Shown: positions 8,961 to 17,876 of the stretch, piece by piece
Layout of the letters: every line of letters begins with the position of its first letter
How positions within the stretch are numbered: position 1 is the first letter of the stretch
Assembly (NCBI GenBank): GCA_964497585.1
Contig: CAZCDS010000047.1
Span: 1 to 51,747 of the forward strand
Length of the DNA: 51,747 nucleotides
Reading direction: 5' to 3'
Source of the DNA: CAZCDS01 sp964497585
GTDB taxonomy: Bacteria; Desulfobacterota; Desulfomonilia; Desulfomonilales; Desulfomonilaceae
The notes under the pieces: model-generated
What the model was told of the DNA's origin: nothing
Databases searched by the model: none
Seen by the model: only the letters and a program-made list of their open reading frames with translations
Made by a program: the position numbers and the translations under genes

Positions 8961-9245
8961 GGTTGGAACTCCTTTCTCGATTGATCGGATCTTCATTCCT
9001 CTCCTTCCTTCAGAGTTGGCCTCGGAACCGTATATGTCAATAATGTGGTACGTCTTCCTCATGGGTGACACAATCAATATACGAACTCGCATTCCGCGTT
9101 CCGGGAATGGCACGATTGGACCGCGTGTCTCACGCAGGCACACGAATCCTGTCGCATAGGGATCGCCTCTCTTGTCATGGGGAACGAAGACATCTTCAAA
9201 GACGCCGCGGACGTCAGCAGCGAAGGATTCCATAGTCCGATTTCA

Positions 9246-9440
9246 CTGTTGAGTCCAACCTAAAGCTATCACAGCAACAAATATGAGTCTGCTTACGCCA
9301 CCAATGGCGTAATCCGAATTTCCCATGTTGCCGTTAAACGTCCCGGATATTGTTCCTCCACACGGAGGTTGAACTGTTTCGCAAAAGTCGACGGACACAG
9401 GGGTATTATCGGAAAACGATGGAATTCTTAAGCGAGAGGC
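9246..9440 (-). pseudogene. C-terminal fragment of an unknown secreted or surface protein
   Basis: Between an upstream in-frame TGA near 9460 and a TGA at about 9246, one minus-strand frame reads with protein-like composition (VSVDFCETVQPPCGGTISG, then TFNGNMGNSDYAIGG and a short hydrophobic end, LIFVAVIALGW). There is no start codon with a ribosome-binding site, so if it was ever a gene only its end remains. I do not recognise the family. It lies just upstream of the histidine-rich gene on the same strand. Confidence 0.25.
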
Positions 9441-9585
9441 CCGAAGTCCTACCCACTTTAAACATCACTCGGGACGAAAGCGTGGCCTTCAAGACGGGCG
9501 GGAGATGTGGTAAAAGGAAACTCGTAAAGGCCACGTTCCCTATACCTTCAACCAGCGGCCTGACTCGCCAGCCCGGAGTCCTGAT

Positions 9586-9789
9586 ATGAAATTAGACAGT
9601 AATCTCAAGAAGATCGCTCAGGACATCATGTCCGGAATGAGCGACTCAGAGTTGGCAGACAAATGGGACTATCCGTCTGTCGAGATGTTTCGTCTTGAAA
9701 AGCAAAGCCTGATCGCCCTTGGTCTTCTGCACCCGTCGTACGCGGGAGACACGGAAGAACCCGGGAAAGACCGCGACCGTTCCTCTTGA
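9586..9789 (+). CDS. Small hypothetical protein, possible winged-helix-like
   Basis: A 67-residue protein starting at ATG 9586, with GGAG nine bases upstream. The segment IAQDIMSGMSDSELADKWDY followed by LIALGLLHPSY resembles a short helical motif found in small deltaproteobacterial proteins, where a 'SDSEL..KY' helix is followed by a second helix ending at a 'G(I/L)L' turn. That resemblance is from memory and weak. The tail is charged (EEPGKDRDR). Function unknown; a DNA-binding role is only a guess. Confidence 0.4.
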   Translation: MKLDSNLKKIAQDIMSGMSDSELADKWDYPSVEMFRLEKQSLIALGLLHPSYAGDTEEPGKDRDRSS

Positions 9790-9933
9790 CCGTAAACGTA
9801 TGGTGGGTGATCGCCTACCGTCGCTCCTACGGCCGTCCTGTGTGTCCATATTCCAATCCGCCATCCTGTAAGGCGCGTCCCGCCATAGAGGGGAGGAAGG
9901 GCTCTGCCCCTCCCCCGTGGCAGCGCGTCCCTT

Positions 9934-10242
9934 TTAGGGATCGTCCATGTTTTTCGTTGCTTTGTCCAGGTCGGCTTCCACGTCGTTGAGATCAGAGTTG
10001 GAGATCCTGGCAGTCCCCCAGTAGCCGATTTCCACCAGCCACTCTTTGCCTGTGCTCGGATCTGTCACGTACTGGACGAGGGGACCACCCATCGGCGGAG
10101 GATACCAACCTTGCCCTCCGGTGTTGAAGTAAGGATAGACCTCGGGCTGAGCCCATACCATGGACGGCGTACCGGGTATCAGAACTACAACCAGAAGGAT
10201 ACTTAACGAAAAGATTATATTGAGAATCACTGAGGTTGTCAT
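9934..10242 (-). CDS. Small secreted protein
   Basis: A 102-residue protein with a signal peptide: the hydrophobic core VILNIIFSLSILLVVVLI is followed by a likely cleavage site after SMVWA, just before QPEVYPYF. The mature part (about 70 residues) contains a glycine/proline/tyrosine-rich stretch (GGQGWYPPPMGG) and an acidic C-terminus (DVEADLDKATK). GAGGTGACAAG directly precedes the ATG at 10242. No family recognised. It is divergent from the cyclic-nucleotide-binding gene that starts 280 bases away, so the gap probably holds promoters for both. Confidence 0.65.
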   Translation of the reverse strand: MTTSVILNIIFSLSILLVVVLIPGTPSMVWAQPEVYPYFNTGGQGWYPPPMGGPLVQYVTDPSTGKEWLVEIGYWGTARISNSDLNDVEADLDKATKNMDDP

Positions 10243-10522
10243 CTTGTCACCTCGATTATGACGATTTCTGTCAAGTTAGATGCAGTCCCGCTGGATAAGG
10301 TTCAGGCAAGGCAACGGCTGGGAACGAGGGAAGAAGGCGTTTGTATTCTCGTCGGAGCTGTGGCAACATTGGCAAGAGAATAAGGCTCTGAGCGGCCTGG
10401 GGGAGAGACAGGCCCTTTGCCGGGGGATGCAGGCCTGCCGAGAGCCGAGAGTAAAATATCCGGACGAGCTCCAGAGGATTGCCAATGGGCAGTATGACAC
10501 GAACTGCCAGAGGGAGGAGCAC

Positions 10523-11410
10523 ATGGTTACGCCTGAAGAGATGTTCGGAAAGCGTTACGAGGAAGGTGATCTCATCTTCCGTCAGGGTGACGCGGGCGAC
10601 ACGATGTACGTGATCATGAGCGGTGAGGTGGAGGTCAGCCGAGAAAAGAAAAGGGAACGCGTGGTGCTTGCACGCATGAAGCGCGGAGAGTTCTTCGGCG
10701 AAATGTCGCTGATGGACGACATGCCCCGCTCGGCAACGGTCACCGCCCTGCGCAGGACCCGTTTGCTGCCCATTACCCGACGTTCCCTCTTTGAGCGTGC
10801 GGAACACGACCCCGCGGTGCTAATTCAGATGCTCGGCGCACTGAGTACACGAATATTGAACGCCACCCCCCTCATCCACTCCCTTCTCAAGGCCGATAAG
10901 AAGCTCAGCCGGGCCTGGGCCGAAAGCAGAGGGGAATCATCGTCGGCTGAGACTCCGGAAGAGATCCCGGCGACCACAACCGCTCAGCCGTTCCCTGCCA
11001 ACATCGAGTCGGACGCGGTTCCGGCGGTTCCCGACGAGGAGGGCCTCCTCTTCCCTTACGATCCCACGTCCTGCAGTTGGTTCGAACCCGGCCAAACCAT
11101 TTTCAGAGAGGGGGATGGAGGGGAAGAGATGTACTTCATCGTTGAAGGCCAGGTCGAGATCACCCTCGAGCATGAGGGAGAAACACGCCGAGTCGCGCTT
11201 CTTGGGCCGCAGGACTTCTTCGGAGAGATGGCCTTGATCACCAAACAGCCCCGCTCAGCCAACGCGGTTGCGCTCGCGAAGACCTCCCTGTTGCCGGTTT
11301 GTCGCGACGAGTTCATGTCGAAAATCAAATCGAAGCCGGAGTTCGGTCTCTTTATCTTGCAGGTTCTCGTCTCTCGCCTACGATCGACGCTTGCCCGGCC
11401 CGCTGATTGA
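10523..11410 (+). CDS. Tandem cyclic-nucleotide-binding domain protein
   Basis: A 295-residue protein starting at ATG 10523, preceded by GGGAGGA; the open frame extends 81 codons upstream but without a ribosome-binding site. It has two CRP/CAP-type cyclic-nucleotide-binding folds. The first (about residues 10-115) shows EGDLIFRQGDAGDTMYVIMS, GEFFGEMSLMDD and PRSATVTAL. The second (about 175-290) shows PGQTIFREGDGGEEMYFIVE, DFFGEMALITKQPRSANAVAL. The FGEM...PRSA phosphate-binding cassette is intact in both. A linker rich in E, S and P joins them. No helix-turn-helix or catalytic output domain follows, so it may act by binding a partner. The family often senses cAMP, but the ligand cannot be read from the sequence. 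Confidence 0.85.
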   Translation: MVTPEEMFGKRYEEGDLIFRQGDAGDTMYVIMSGEVEVSREKKRERVVLARMKRGEFFGEMSLMDDMPRSATVTALRRTRLLPITRRSLFERAEHDPAVLIQMLGALSTRILNATPLIHSLLKADKKLSRAWAESRGESSSAETPEEIPATTTAQPFPANIESDAVPAVPDEEGLLFPYDPTSCSWFEPGQTIFREGDGGEEMYFIVEGQVEITLEHEGETRRVALLGPQDFFGEMALITKQPRSANAVALAKTSLLPVCRDEFMSKIKSKPEFGLFILQVLVSRLRSTLARPAD

Positions 11411-12625
11411 TTTGTGAATGGGCTTTCCATCCACAGTTCGGAAGCGCTTCCTTCAGGAGCGGCGATGAGGGGCTGGAACATTGGCAAAGGTTCATAGAGG
11501 ACGAATCAGTCTCATGGGACGAACAACGAGTGGTCAGGTCACGGAAACGTCGAACCTATTCCCCAGGTGAGAACATCACAAAAATCCTGTATGATCAGAG
11601 AGATCCCAGCAAAATAACCGGGAATTCAACAGTTGCTCTCCTCAGCCAATTGGTTCGCTTTATTGCTTGCGAAATGCGAGAGATGGATCATGAGCATGAG
11701 CACGTCTTTACTCATCAGAAAAGACGCGGCACGAGGATGTGCAGTGCTGCCCAAAGGACTTCAAATTGTCGGGCCACTGGGTTATATGGGGGTTTCATGA
11801 CGGATTCTATTGTTTTGACCAATGCGCGTTCGAGTTCCCCCTATAGTTACCCATTTAATGAGATCAATATCTTGCCATCGTCCTCCCTTGCTTCAATCCT
11901 TCACAAACCATAACAGCCCACAACTGATGGACACAAAATGGATGCCGTTTTCCGGCCCCCTGTCACCATGCCATGACCCTACGAGTTCTTGCCAGCCTGT
12001 TTGCCTGCTCGACGCTGTTGAGAGCTACACACGGAAGCGAATAGTATTCCGTTTCTCTGCAACGGTCTCGGACGTGCCGGCAGGCGGTGGTAATGTGAAG
12101 GAGGGACCCAGCCAGCCCAAGAGACAGCCGCGTGGCCATGACCCTTGAATGTGTCTCCGAGTTACGAGGGCACTCGAAGCCTTCTTGTTCCTTGTGGGAA
12201 AGAGTACAGAGGGGTGCACTGGAATAACATATCAGACGTCCAGCCAAAGAGGCGCGGGAATCTCCCCTGAGAAAGGAGCTTCCCCCCCAATCCGCGAAAG
12301 CAGTCCCTAGCTGGACAAGACTGGGACGTGCCTGCGTAGCGAGCAACGTTAAAGAGCTTACTTGACAGAAAGGCCTGTCGTGCGGTACGCTCCTCAACAG
12401 GGCGTCCGCACGTTTCAAGCTGTCTGAGGGCACTCTTGCATTGGCTCAGATGAAAGAATACGGCTTCATTTGGGATTCACGTGATCATCCCAATGACCTG
12501 TCCCGACAGCAAGGAAAGCCGGAACGGTAGGCTCAACGCATGACTTCAGTTCACAAGAAAAGCGACCCTGCCGGGTGCCCGCCCGGCGTGCGCCACTCAA
12601 AATCATTGTCGCACCGGAGAGGAAC
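11411..12625. other. Long intergenic stretch without recognised gene
   Basis: About 1.2 kb with only shadow-like open frames. One minus-strand frame (11963-12433, 156 codons) lacks a ribosome-binding site and any motif. The plus strand at 11926-11941 carries GATGGACACAAAATGG, which recurs exactly at 49067-49082 beside the integrase remnant, so a decayed mobile element may have left this stretch. No RNA gene identified. Confidence 0.4.
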
Positions 12626-13231
12626 ATGATCCACAGACTGCTCGTGTTTAACGACTTCAACTGACCTTTCTGCTACATAGGGGAGGCGATTCTCAACCAG
12701 ATCCGGCCTGAGTTTGATCTCGCTGAAGACTGGATGTCCTTCGAGATTCATCCCCATATCCCCGCCGGTGGCGAGGAGACAGTCCCCTATCTTGAGAGCC
12801 TCGGGTATACCAATGTCCCGCAGCTCTACGATTCGATTCGGCAGCACGCACGGCAGGTCGGCATCACCATCGGTGAGGTGCCGCGCAAATACAATACGCA
12901 CTTGAGCCTGCTGCTGACCGAATATGCGAAAGACCAAGGCAAACTGTGTGAGTACAACCGGGAGGTCTTCAGAGTATTCTGGGCGGACGACCGTGATATA
13001 TCCGACCCGGTAGTCCTCGAACAGATAATGACCGCAACTGGACTCGACTTCAACGCCGCCGTCGCAGGAGTGAAGAGCGGCGAATATGAACGCCGCTTCA
13101 AGGAGGAACAGGCGATGGCCCGTAGCTTAGGCATAAGGGCCGTGCCCGCTTTCATCATTGACGATAAGTACCTGATTTCCGGAGCCCAACCTGCGGATGT
13201 CTTCCGCCGGACGTTGCAGGAGACCGCGTAA
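12626..13231 (+). CDS. FrnE/DsbA-family oxidoreductase, probable selenoprotein
   Basis: A 201-residue thioredoxin-fold protein of the FrnE branch of the DsbA family, cytoplasmic because no signal peptide is present. Starting at ATG 12626 (GGAGAGG just upstream), codon 13 is TGA (12662-12664). It is followed in frame by PFCYIGE and an uninterrupted 188 codons. The family has C-P-[WF]-C-Y-I-G here, so TGA occupies the first redox-active cysteine and selenocysteine is the natural reading (Sec-Pro-Phe-Cys). Other family features are present: EIHPHIPAGG, NTHLSLLLTEYAK, the cis-proline loop AVPAF (about residues 172-176) and YLISGAQP. A conventional start at 12734 would delete the active site. The alternative is a Cys-to-stop mutation. 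Confidence 0.75.
12665..12694 (+). promoter_or_regulatory. Candidate SECIS hairpin after the TGA
   Basis: Immediately downstream of the TGA, GGGAG (12681-12685) can pair with TTCTC (12690-12694) around a GCGA loop. The loop begins 22 bases after the TGA and starts with G, which fits the published description of bacterial SECIS elements (a small apical loop 16-37 bases after UGA with G in its first two positions). Two of its five pairs are G-U. A competing hairpin pairs CCTTTC (12665-12670) with GGGAGG (12681-12686). This is hand folding only. Confidence 0.4.
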
Positions 13232-13500
13232 GTGCCTTCGCGAGCTGCCGAACCAGCCTCTTCAAACAGTCTGTTGCACCACGTTACACCCTATCCGTTG
13301 AGCGCACTACATCTATCGACTGAACCTGTCCAGTACTCATATCTACCCTGATATTTCTATTGAGTGTGGGAAAGTAAGTCGGCGGGTTCGATCAGGATGG
13401 TTGCTTTGAAGTTCCGTCTGTAAGGGATCAGGTCGGCACGCCGGCTCTCATCTATCGAAAATGGGACGCGCTGTGACCGTCGCACCTGCGGGACAACCCC

Positions 13501-13926
13501 TCATTTTAAGAAGAGGACTATGGACTGGCACGTAGCCAATGCCTGTCCACTGCTGGTATGCACGTCTATAATCATAGTTCCTATTCTCTCACCTACGTGG
13601 GTGAACCGAGCCTCCGCTTCGATCATTGACCCTACTTCCGGGTTAGCCAACAAGTTAATGCTCGACTGAACCAAAACTGCCTTCCGTCCCAAAGAGTTAC
13701 CGCAAACACCACAGGCATGATCCGCAAGCGCAAAGATAACGGCCCCATGCGTCCTACCTTGAAAATTGAGATGTTTGTCATCCGATATCGTTACCTGCGC
13801 CCGGGCATAACCTGGTTCCGCGTTGACAATCCTCAAATCCATCAGTCGCGCAAATGAAGATGAATCTGAACCTTTGGTTACGCATCCTATATCCGTCAGA
13901 CCTTCCCTGATGTAATTCGGTGTCAT
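13501..13926 (-). CDS. PaaI-family acyl-CoA thioesterase
   Basis: A 141-residue single hotdog-fold protein expected to hydrolyse acyl-CoA thioesters in the cytoplasm. The signature HLNFQGRTHGAVIFALADHA matches the PaaI consensus (HxNxxGxxHGGxxxxLADxA). In that family the asparagine and histidine-glycine region positions the substrate and an acidic residue in the following helix is catalytic. The C-terminal strand region (GERIGTMIIDVHTSSGQALA) is typical. AGAGAGG precedes the ATG at 13926. It heads a minus-strand group with MaoC and SMP-30 genes nearby, which suggests a role in CoA-ester metabolism, possibly removing dead-end acyl-CoAs. Substrate not predictable. Confidence 0.85.
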   Translation of the reverse strand: MTPNYIREGLTDIGCVTKGSDSSSFARLMDLRIVNAEPGYARAQVTISDDKHLNFQGRTHGAVIFALADHACGVCGNSLGRKAVLVQSSINLLANPEVGSMIEAEARFTHVGERIGTMIIDVHTSSGQALATCQSIVLFLK

Positions 13927-14225
13927 GAACGAACCTCTCTTTGGATGTAACTACTCGTCTCAGAAGATCAAGACCGCTGTCAGAGCTCCGCGCAATATGG
14001 TCAGCCATTCCTCGGGGAAACGGGGAAGCGCTTTCTCACTTCGCCGGGAAGGTTAGACACCAAAGACATCTCTCCTCACCTTGCCTCTCCGACCCCACTA
14101 TGGCCGGCCCCCTACTTTCGCATATTTCTCTGCCACCCCCAGGCATGAACCACCCTATTGGAAGCAATATCTCTTATCTTCTCAATGTCCTTTCGGCCAA
14201 GACCCCAATAGCTCCAAGCGCCTTT

Positions 14226-15092
14226 TCACAGCAAGGGCACGCCCGATATGTTGAGCCGCACCCGATAAAGAGACGTCCTTGCCGTTATGAAGAGAGTCTT
14301 CCAGTCTTCGCCTCCCCAACACAAATTGGCTGGAAGCTCCGGGACTTCGATGATCCCCAGTCTTTGCCCTCCGGAATTCAGTACCCAAATGCCTCCGTCG
14401 CCTGTCGCATACACATTCCCCTCTGAGTCTACTTTTATGCCATCCGGCGCCAATGGATTGCCAGGGATTTCCGCGAAAATGCGTCCATTCATTGCCTTGC
14501 CGTCATCGCCTATATCGAATACACGGATGTGATTCATCTCAGTATCAGCGATGTAGAGCAAAGACTCGTCGGGAGAAAACGCTAACCCATTAGGAACAGA
14601 ATCGTCTATCAAAAGGCTGAGTTCCTCGTCATTAGGAGACCAACGATAGACGCCATAGAAAGGCAGTTCTTGCTCTCCCATAGTGCCGAATATTGAATTT
14701 AGCCCGTAAGGAGGATCGGTAAAATACACACTGCCATCGGATTTTACCACCACATCGTTAGGACTGTTGAGCCTTCTATCTGCATAATGGGAGGCAATAG
14801 TCACTATGGTCCCGTCGTCTTCTGTGCGAGACACCCGTCGATTGGCATGTTCGCAAGCTATAAGCCTCATATCCCGGTCGAGTGTTAAGCCGTTCGATTT
14901 ACCACTTGGGAAACGGAAATCTGAAATGGCATCGCGTGGTGTCCATTTCTTGATTCGGTTGTCAGGAATATCACTGAACAATAAATATTCACCTTTTGCG
15001 TTCCACACAGGGCCCTCGGTAAATTGAAATCCCGTTGCTAGCATTTCGACGTGCGTTCCTGCAGGCGCCATGCGCGCAAATTCGGAAGTCAT
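14226..15092 (-). CDS. SMP-30/gluconolactonase family protein
   Basis: A 288-residue six-bladed beta-propeller of the SMP-30/Gluconolactonase/LRE family, probably a metal-dependent lactonase. Family motifs are in order: TEGPVWNAKGEYLLFSDIP near the N-terminus (the glutamate is a metal ligand in the family), GKSNGLTLDRDMRLIACEH, LNSPNDVVVKSDGSVYFTDP (the asparagine/aspartate region binds metal), VPNGLAFSPDESLLYIAD (metal-binding Asp in this blade) and APDGIKVDSEGNVYATG. AAAGGAAAGC precedes the ATG at 15092. Immediately upstream lies a terminator-like hairpin (15107-15131), which might attenuate the gene. The substrate lactone is unknown and the gene stands apart from sugar-acid genes. Confidence 0.85.
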   Translation of the reverse strand: MTSEFARMAPAGTHVEMLATGFQFTEGPVWNAKGEYLLFSDIPDNRIKKWTPRDAISDFRFPSGKSNGLTLDRDMRLIACEHANRRVSRTEDDGTIVTIASHYADRRLNSPNDVVVKSDGSVYFTDPPYGLNSIFGTMGEQELPFYGVYRWSPNDEELSLLIDDSVPNGLAFSPDESLLYIADTEMNHIRVFDIGDDGKAMNGRIFAEIPGNPLAPDGIKVDSEGNVYATGDGGIWVLNSGGQRLGIIEVPELPANLCWGGEDWKTLFITARTSLYRVRLNISGVPLL

Positions 15093-15106
15093 TTTGCTTT
15101 CCTTTT

Positions 15107-15131
15107 AAAAAAACCTCTGTATAGACAGAGG
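15107..15131 (-). terminator. Rho-independent terminator in the SMP-30 leader
   Basis: On the minus strand a perfect 7-bp stem, CCTCTGT/ACAGAGG (15114-15131) with a CTAT loop, is followed by seven T. It ends only about three bases before the Shine-Dalgarno of the SMP-30 gene. It either ends transcription arriving from the MaoC genes and ISL3 remnant, or acts as an attenuator if the SMP-30 promoter lies further upstream. Confidence 0.75.
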
Positions 15132-15179
15132 CGTTGTACCCGAGGTTATTCTCCCGTATAACTATCTTGTGGCCTTGGG

Positions 15180-15727
15180 GAGGGCCACTTTGCCTGGCTG
15201 TGAGCCTAGGGCCTTCTATTTCGGATCCGACCGGGCCCGTGGGCTGTTGATCGCCTCCAAGGCCCCGTTGCTTATCTGGGATTCAAGCCGGCTCAATAGC
15301 CCGCCCCAGTGGTATTCGCTCGTTCGAGCCATATCGATGACAAGTTGAAGCCAGGTGGTAGCCTAAGAGTAGCGATGTTTCAGGACGCCCTGGCCCTCCG
15401 CCTTCGCTGGTCATCCAGGTCCCGGATGATGTCAGCTTGCTGTCATGCGGCCGGACTACGTTGGCGTCCGTCTCTTGAATTCCAACTCATCAAAGACCCC
15501 TCATTGGCTCGCAGCTCCGTTGTCAGCATTCTTCAGCAGGGCGTACTGTGTCCTTTTCCTTTCAGAGCCGGGGGCGGCTCCCGCCAAGCCTTGAAGACCT
15601 CGTCAATCGCCTCCCTGATCAATTGCCTGACATGGAGTCTGTCGAACATGATGCCGGTTACCGGTCTGAGCATCGACCAAATGACCAGTGACGACCGCAT
15701 ACACCCTCACCACGGCCAAATCGCGCC
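15180..15727 (-). pseudogene. ISL3-family transposase remnant
   Basis: Two blocks on the minus strand resemble the C-terminal half of ISL3-family transposases. The first reads FDRLHVRQLIREAIDEV followed by a charged stretch, matching the FD[KR]FHV...LNEAVDEVRR core segment. The second reads YHWGGLLSRLESQISNGALE then AINS, matching HW.GIL.WF.SRISNG.LEG.NS near the C-terminus. Frames change and stops intervene between them, and the N-terminal part is missing, so it is an inactive scar. A minus-strand terminator lies just past its end. Confidence 0.65.
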
Positions 15728-16162
15728 TTAATTCCTCATAGGCAGTTCCACGACAGCCTTTCCCGGAACACAATTAACATTTTCCCCGTTCTTGATCCAT
15801 AGCTCAAGCTCAGCACAACCCGTCTCCTCATCAACATATTTATTGATGATCTTGCCGCCGCACACAAGAGTCTCCCCCGGGACCATGAAGCTGCGGAACT
15901 GCACAGACAACTTCCGTAGTCGCCCTTGTTCGCCTGCCCAAGTGCTTAGAAGCTCTGCATAGTAGTCCACGGCCATATTCCCAGGCGCGATTACGTTCGG
16001 AAGTCCGCGACGTTGGGTGGCAAACGGATAATCAAAATGAATTCTATCCGTGAGCCACACCGACGCCAAGTACATCAATATATTTACCGTGGTCATCTTC
16101 TTTTCCAATGAGGTAATTTCTTGGCCCTCGGCAACATCCTCGTAAAAAACCTGACTAGTCAT
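15728..16162 (-). CDS. MaoC-like hotdog dehydratase subunit (C-terminal type)
   Basis: A 144-residue hotdog-fold protein resembling the second subunit of two-part MaoC-type enoyl-CoA hydratases. It begins FYEDVAEGQEI and contains VNILMYLASVWLTDRIHFD, GLPNVIAPGNMAVDYYAELL and KLSVQFRSFMVPGETL. The last matches the 'R.F..PVF.GETL' strand of the family. Its start (ATG 16162) overlaps the end of the upstream MaoC gene by eight bases, so the two are translationally coupled and probably form a heterodimer. The classic D...H hydratase motif is not obvious here, so the catalytic residues may come from the partner or the substrate may differ. Confidence 0.75.
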   Translation of the reverse strand: MTSQVFYEDVAEGQEITSLEKKMTTVNILMYLASVWLTDRIHFDYPFATQRRGLPNVIAPGNMAVDYYAELLSTWAGEQGRLRKLSVQFRSFMVPGETLVCGGKIINKYVDEETGCAELELWIKNGENVNCVPGKAVVELPMRN

Positions 16163-16691
16163 TCTCCGACTCCTTCCGAGGCGTGGCGATCATCATGACC
16201 TTGTGTTTGGCCAGCAGGTCTCCATTTTGATTACTGTAAGCGAACTCTGAAGTCACGAAGATAAGCTTCCCACTTCTCCCATCCTTTTCAGTCATGTCAA
16301 CTATTTTACCTCTCACAGTCACCCGATCATTCACAAATACAGGTCTCACGAATTCAAGCTCTTCTCCGGCACGAACCCATCCCAATGTCCACGCGTCCGG
16401 AATGTCCGGGACGCCGATGAAAGTTGCAAGACCATCTTCACCCAGATCCTTGGCCGCCTTCTCTGAGCCAGGGACACCGACTGCCCAGCTAACATACCCC
16501 ATGGGGGCCGTAAGTGCTCCCCATTTCCCTTTTTTTGCCGCCTCCTCATCAAAATAGATCGGATTGAGGTCGTCAATTGCCAGGGCATAGCGTCGAATGT
16601 CTCTAGCCGACACTGGATCCCCCGTGTGTGTTCCCGTCTCGCTCCCAATATACTTCTTCCAGCCAAGGCTTTCCAAGAGTGATTCTTTCAT
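16155..16691 (-). CDS. MaoC-like hotdog dehydratase subunit (FAS1-like N-terminal type)
   Basis: A 178-residue protein with the FAS1-like dehydratase (MaoC N-terminal) fold. It has SARDIRRYALAIDDLNPIYF followed by DEEAAKKGKWG, then TAPMGYVSWAV, ELEFVRPVFVNDRV and FAYSNQNGDLLA. The 'AI.D.NP.YFD...A' region is the usual signature of the N-terminal half of two-domain MaoC proteins. A very strong GGAGGAGG precedes the ATG at 16691. It shares eight bases with the next gene, forming a two-subunit hydratase or dehydratase for acyl-CoA substrates (inference). The pair lies downstream of the four-gene redox operon, separated by about 1.2 kb. Confidence 0.8.
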   Translation of the reverse strand: MKESLLESLGWKKYIGSETGTHTGDPVSARDIRRYALAIDDLNPIYFDEEAAKKGKWGALTAPMGYVSWAVGVPGSEKAAKDLGEDGLATFIGVPDIPDAWTLGWVRAGEELEFVRPVFVNDRVTVRGKIVDMTEKDGRSGKLIFVTSEFAYSNQNGDLLAKHKVMMIATPRKESEND

Positions 16692-17876
16692 CAGGCCTCC
16701 TCCTCTTTATTATTTTGCAAGCTGCCTAAGCCTATTTTGTCACCGATAAATCTTTCGCAATCACGTCTTAGGGTATTCCAACTCATCTTGTCTCGGTCCT
16801 CCACTTTTCCCCGCCCAAGTCCTATCCCTAACCTTTTTGCCTACAGAGAGTCTCGAATACCTGTCAATGAATTTGGTCCTGGTGCCGGTCCAGCATCTTG
16901 TACGTATCTCCTGCCGACCACGTGGCCCTCTCCATCCAAGTCTCCCAAGCACTTCGGAAATCAACCAAACTGAACCGTCCACCGCTTTTTGGGCTCCCGC
17001 CCCACCCGGACGACGCAAATGAGCCTTAACTGTTCTGTTCGGCATCTCGTTTGCCAAGAGACTGATGCAATGGAATTATCCGGTCTGACCCTGCCCCAGG
17101 ACCGTCCCAGTCTTTGGCTATGGCAAACAAAGGACCAGGCCGCCTCCTCCTACAAGGATCTCTGAAAGACATCCTCTCGAGAGTGGCGGCCTCCGGATCC
17201 GCTGTAGAATCAACTGCCGTAATAGACTCACGCTTCTTCGTTCTCCTCATCAGAGTTTCGTCGGACCTTGCGAGAACTGGCTCCAAAACTCTTAACCCGC
17301 GGTCGTTTCTCCAGCCAGAATTTCATAGGCTGGCCAGCCTAGCCTCGCCCTTCCCAGCAATGCAAACCATAGACCAGCCTGGATGAGCACAACGGCGGAG
17401 GCGCTGCAATAACCCACTGCTGGCGGCGATCAGATATACCCCTTGGCGGACCATTTGAAGGACAAGGTGTTCAGTCTGCCAAGGCCCCCGCTATAAGCCA
17501 CCGAGGTGGCAATAGGCCAGTCGATGCCAAAATGCTCGTCGCTCCCCCCGAACAGGCGAAAATTCATTTGACAAATGACCCGCGCTGGCAGGAAATCCAT
17601 CCCAATCGAACGATTGAACCTCTCCTCAATGCCTTCTCCTGGTCTTCCCAAGACGCCTACTGGCTGACACCGCTACCACTGTGGGTTGATCTCTCCTATG
17701 TATCAACTGCTGGCCGGCCACCCAGCATCTCCTGTCATTCTATCGTGTAACATCCGAATCTCTCTATTCAATTAAAGACCACCGAAGCCTATTTCTCACA
17801 GTCCTCTCCCTTGAAAATCTAGTGTATTACAGAACTGGCCATTGTGCTCCAATGCAGTGGAAGGCTACTCTTATAA
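16692..17876. other. Long intergenic stretch without recognised gene
   Basis: Roughly 1.2 kb between the MaoC pair and the MoaB/CinA-like gene. Open frames of up to about 98 codons exist on both strands, but none has a ribosome-binding site plus a recognisable motif. One minus-strand piece (17430-17651) reads fairly protein-like but matches nothing I know. Probably decayed DNA plus the promoter of the MaoC pair. Confidence 0.4.

Noticed and set aside
8513..9043. Long plus-strand open frame opposite the histidine-rich gene
   Set aside because: It is the antisense of repeated CAC/CAT codons, which gives an open frame automatically. It has no ribosome-binding site or motif.
9350..9589. Plus-strand frame overlapping the 9586 gene start by four bases
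   Set aside because: The ATGA overlap looks like translational coupling, but the frame starts at TTG without a ribosome-binding site and its translation has no motif.
11963..12433. Minus-strand 156-codon frame, possibly part of an intron or element
   Set aside because: Its sequence recalled the RNA-rich leader of group II introns, but no reverse transcriptase, domain V hairpin or boundary could be found.
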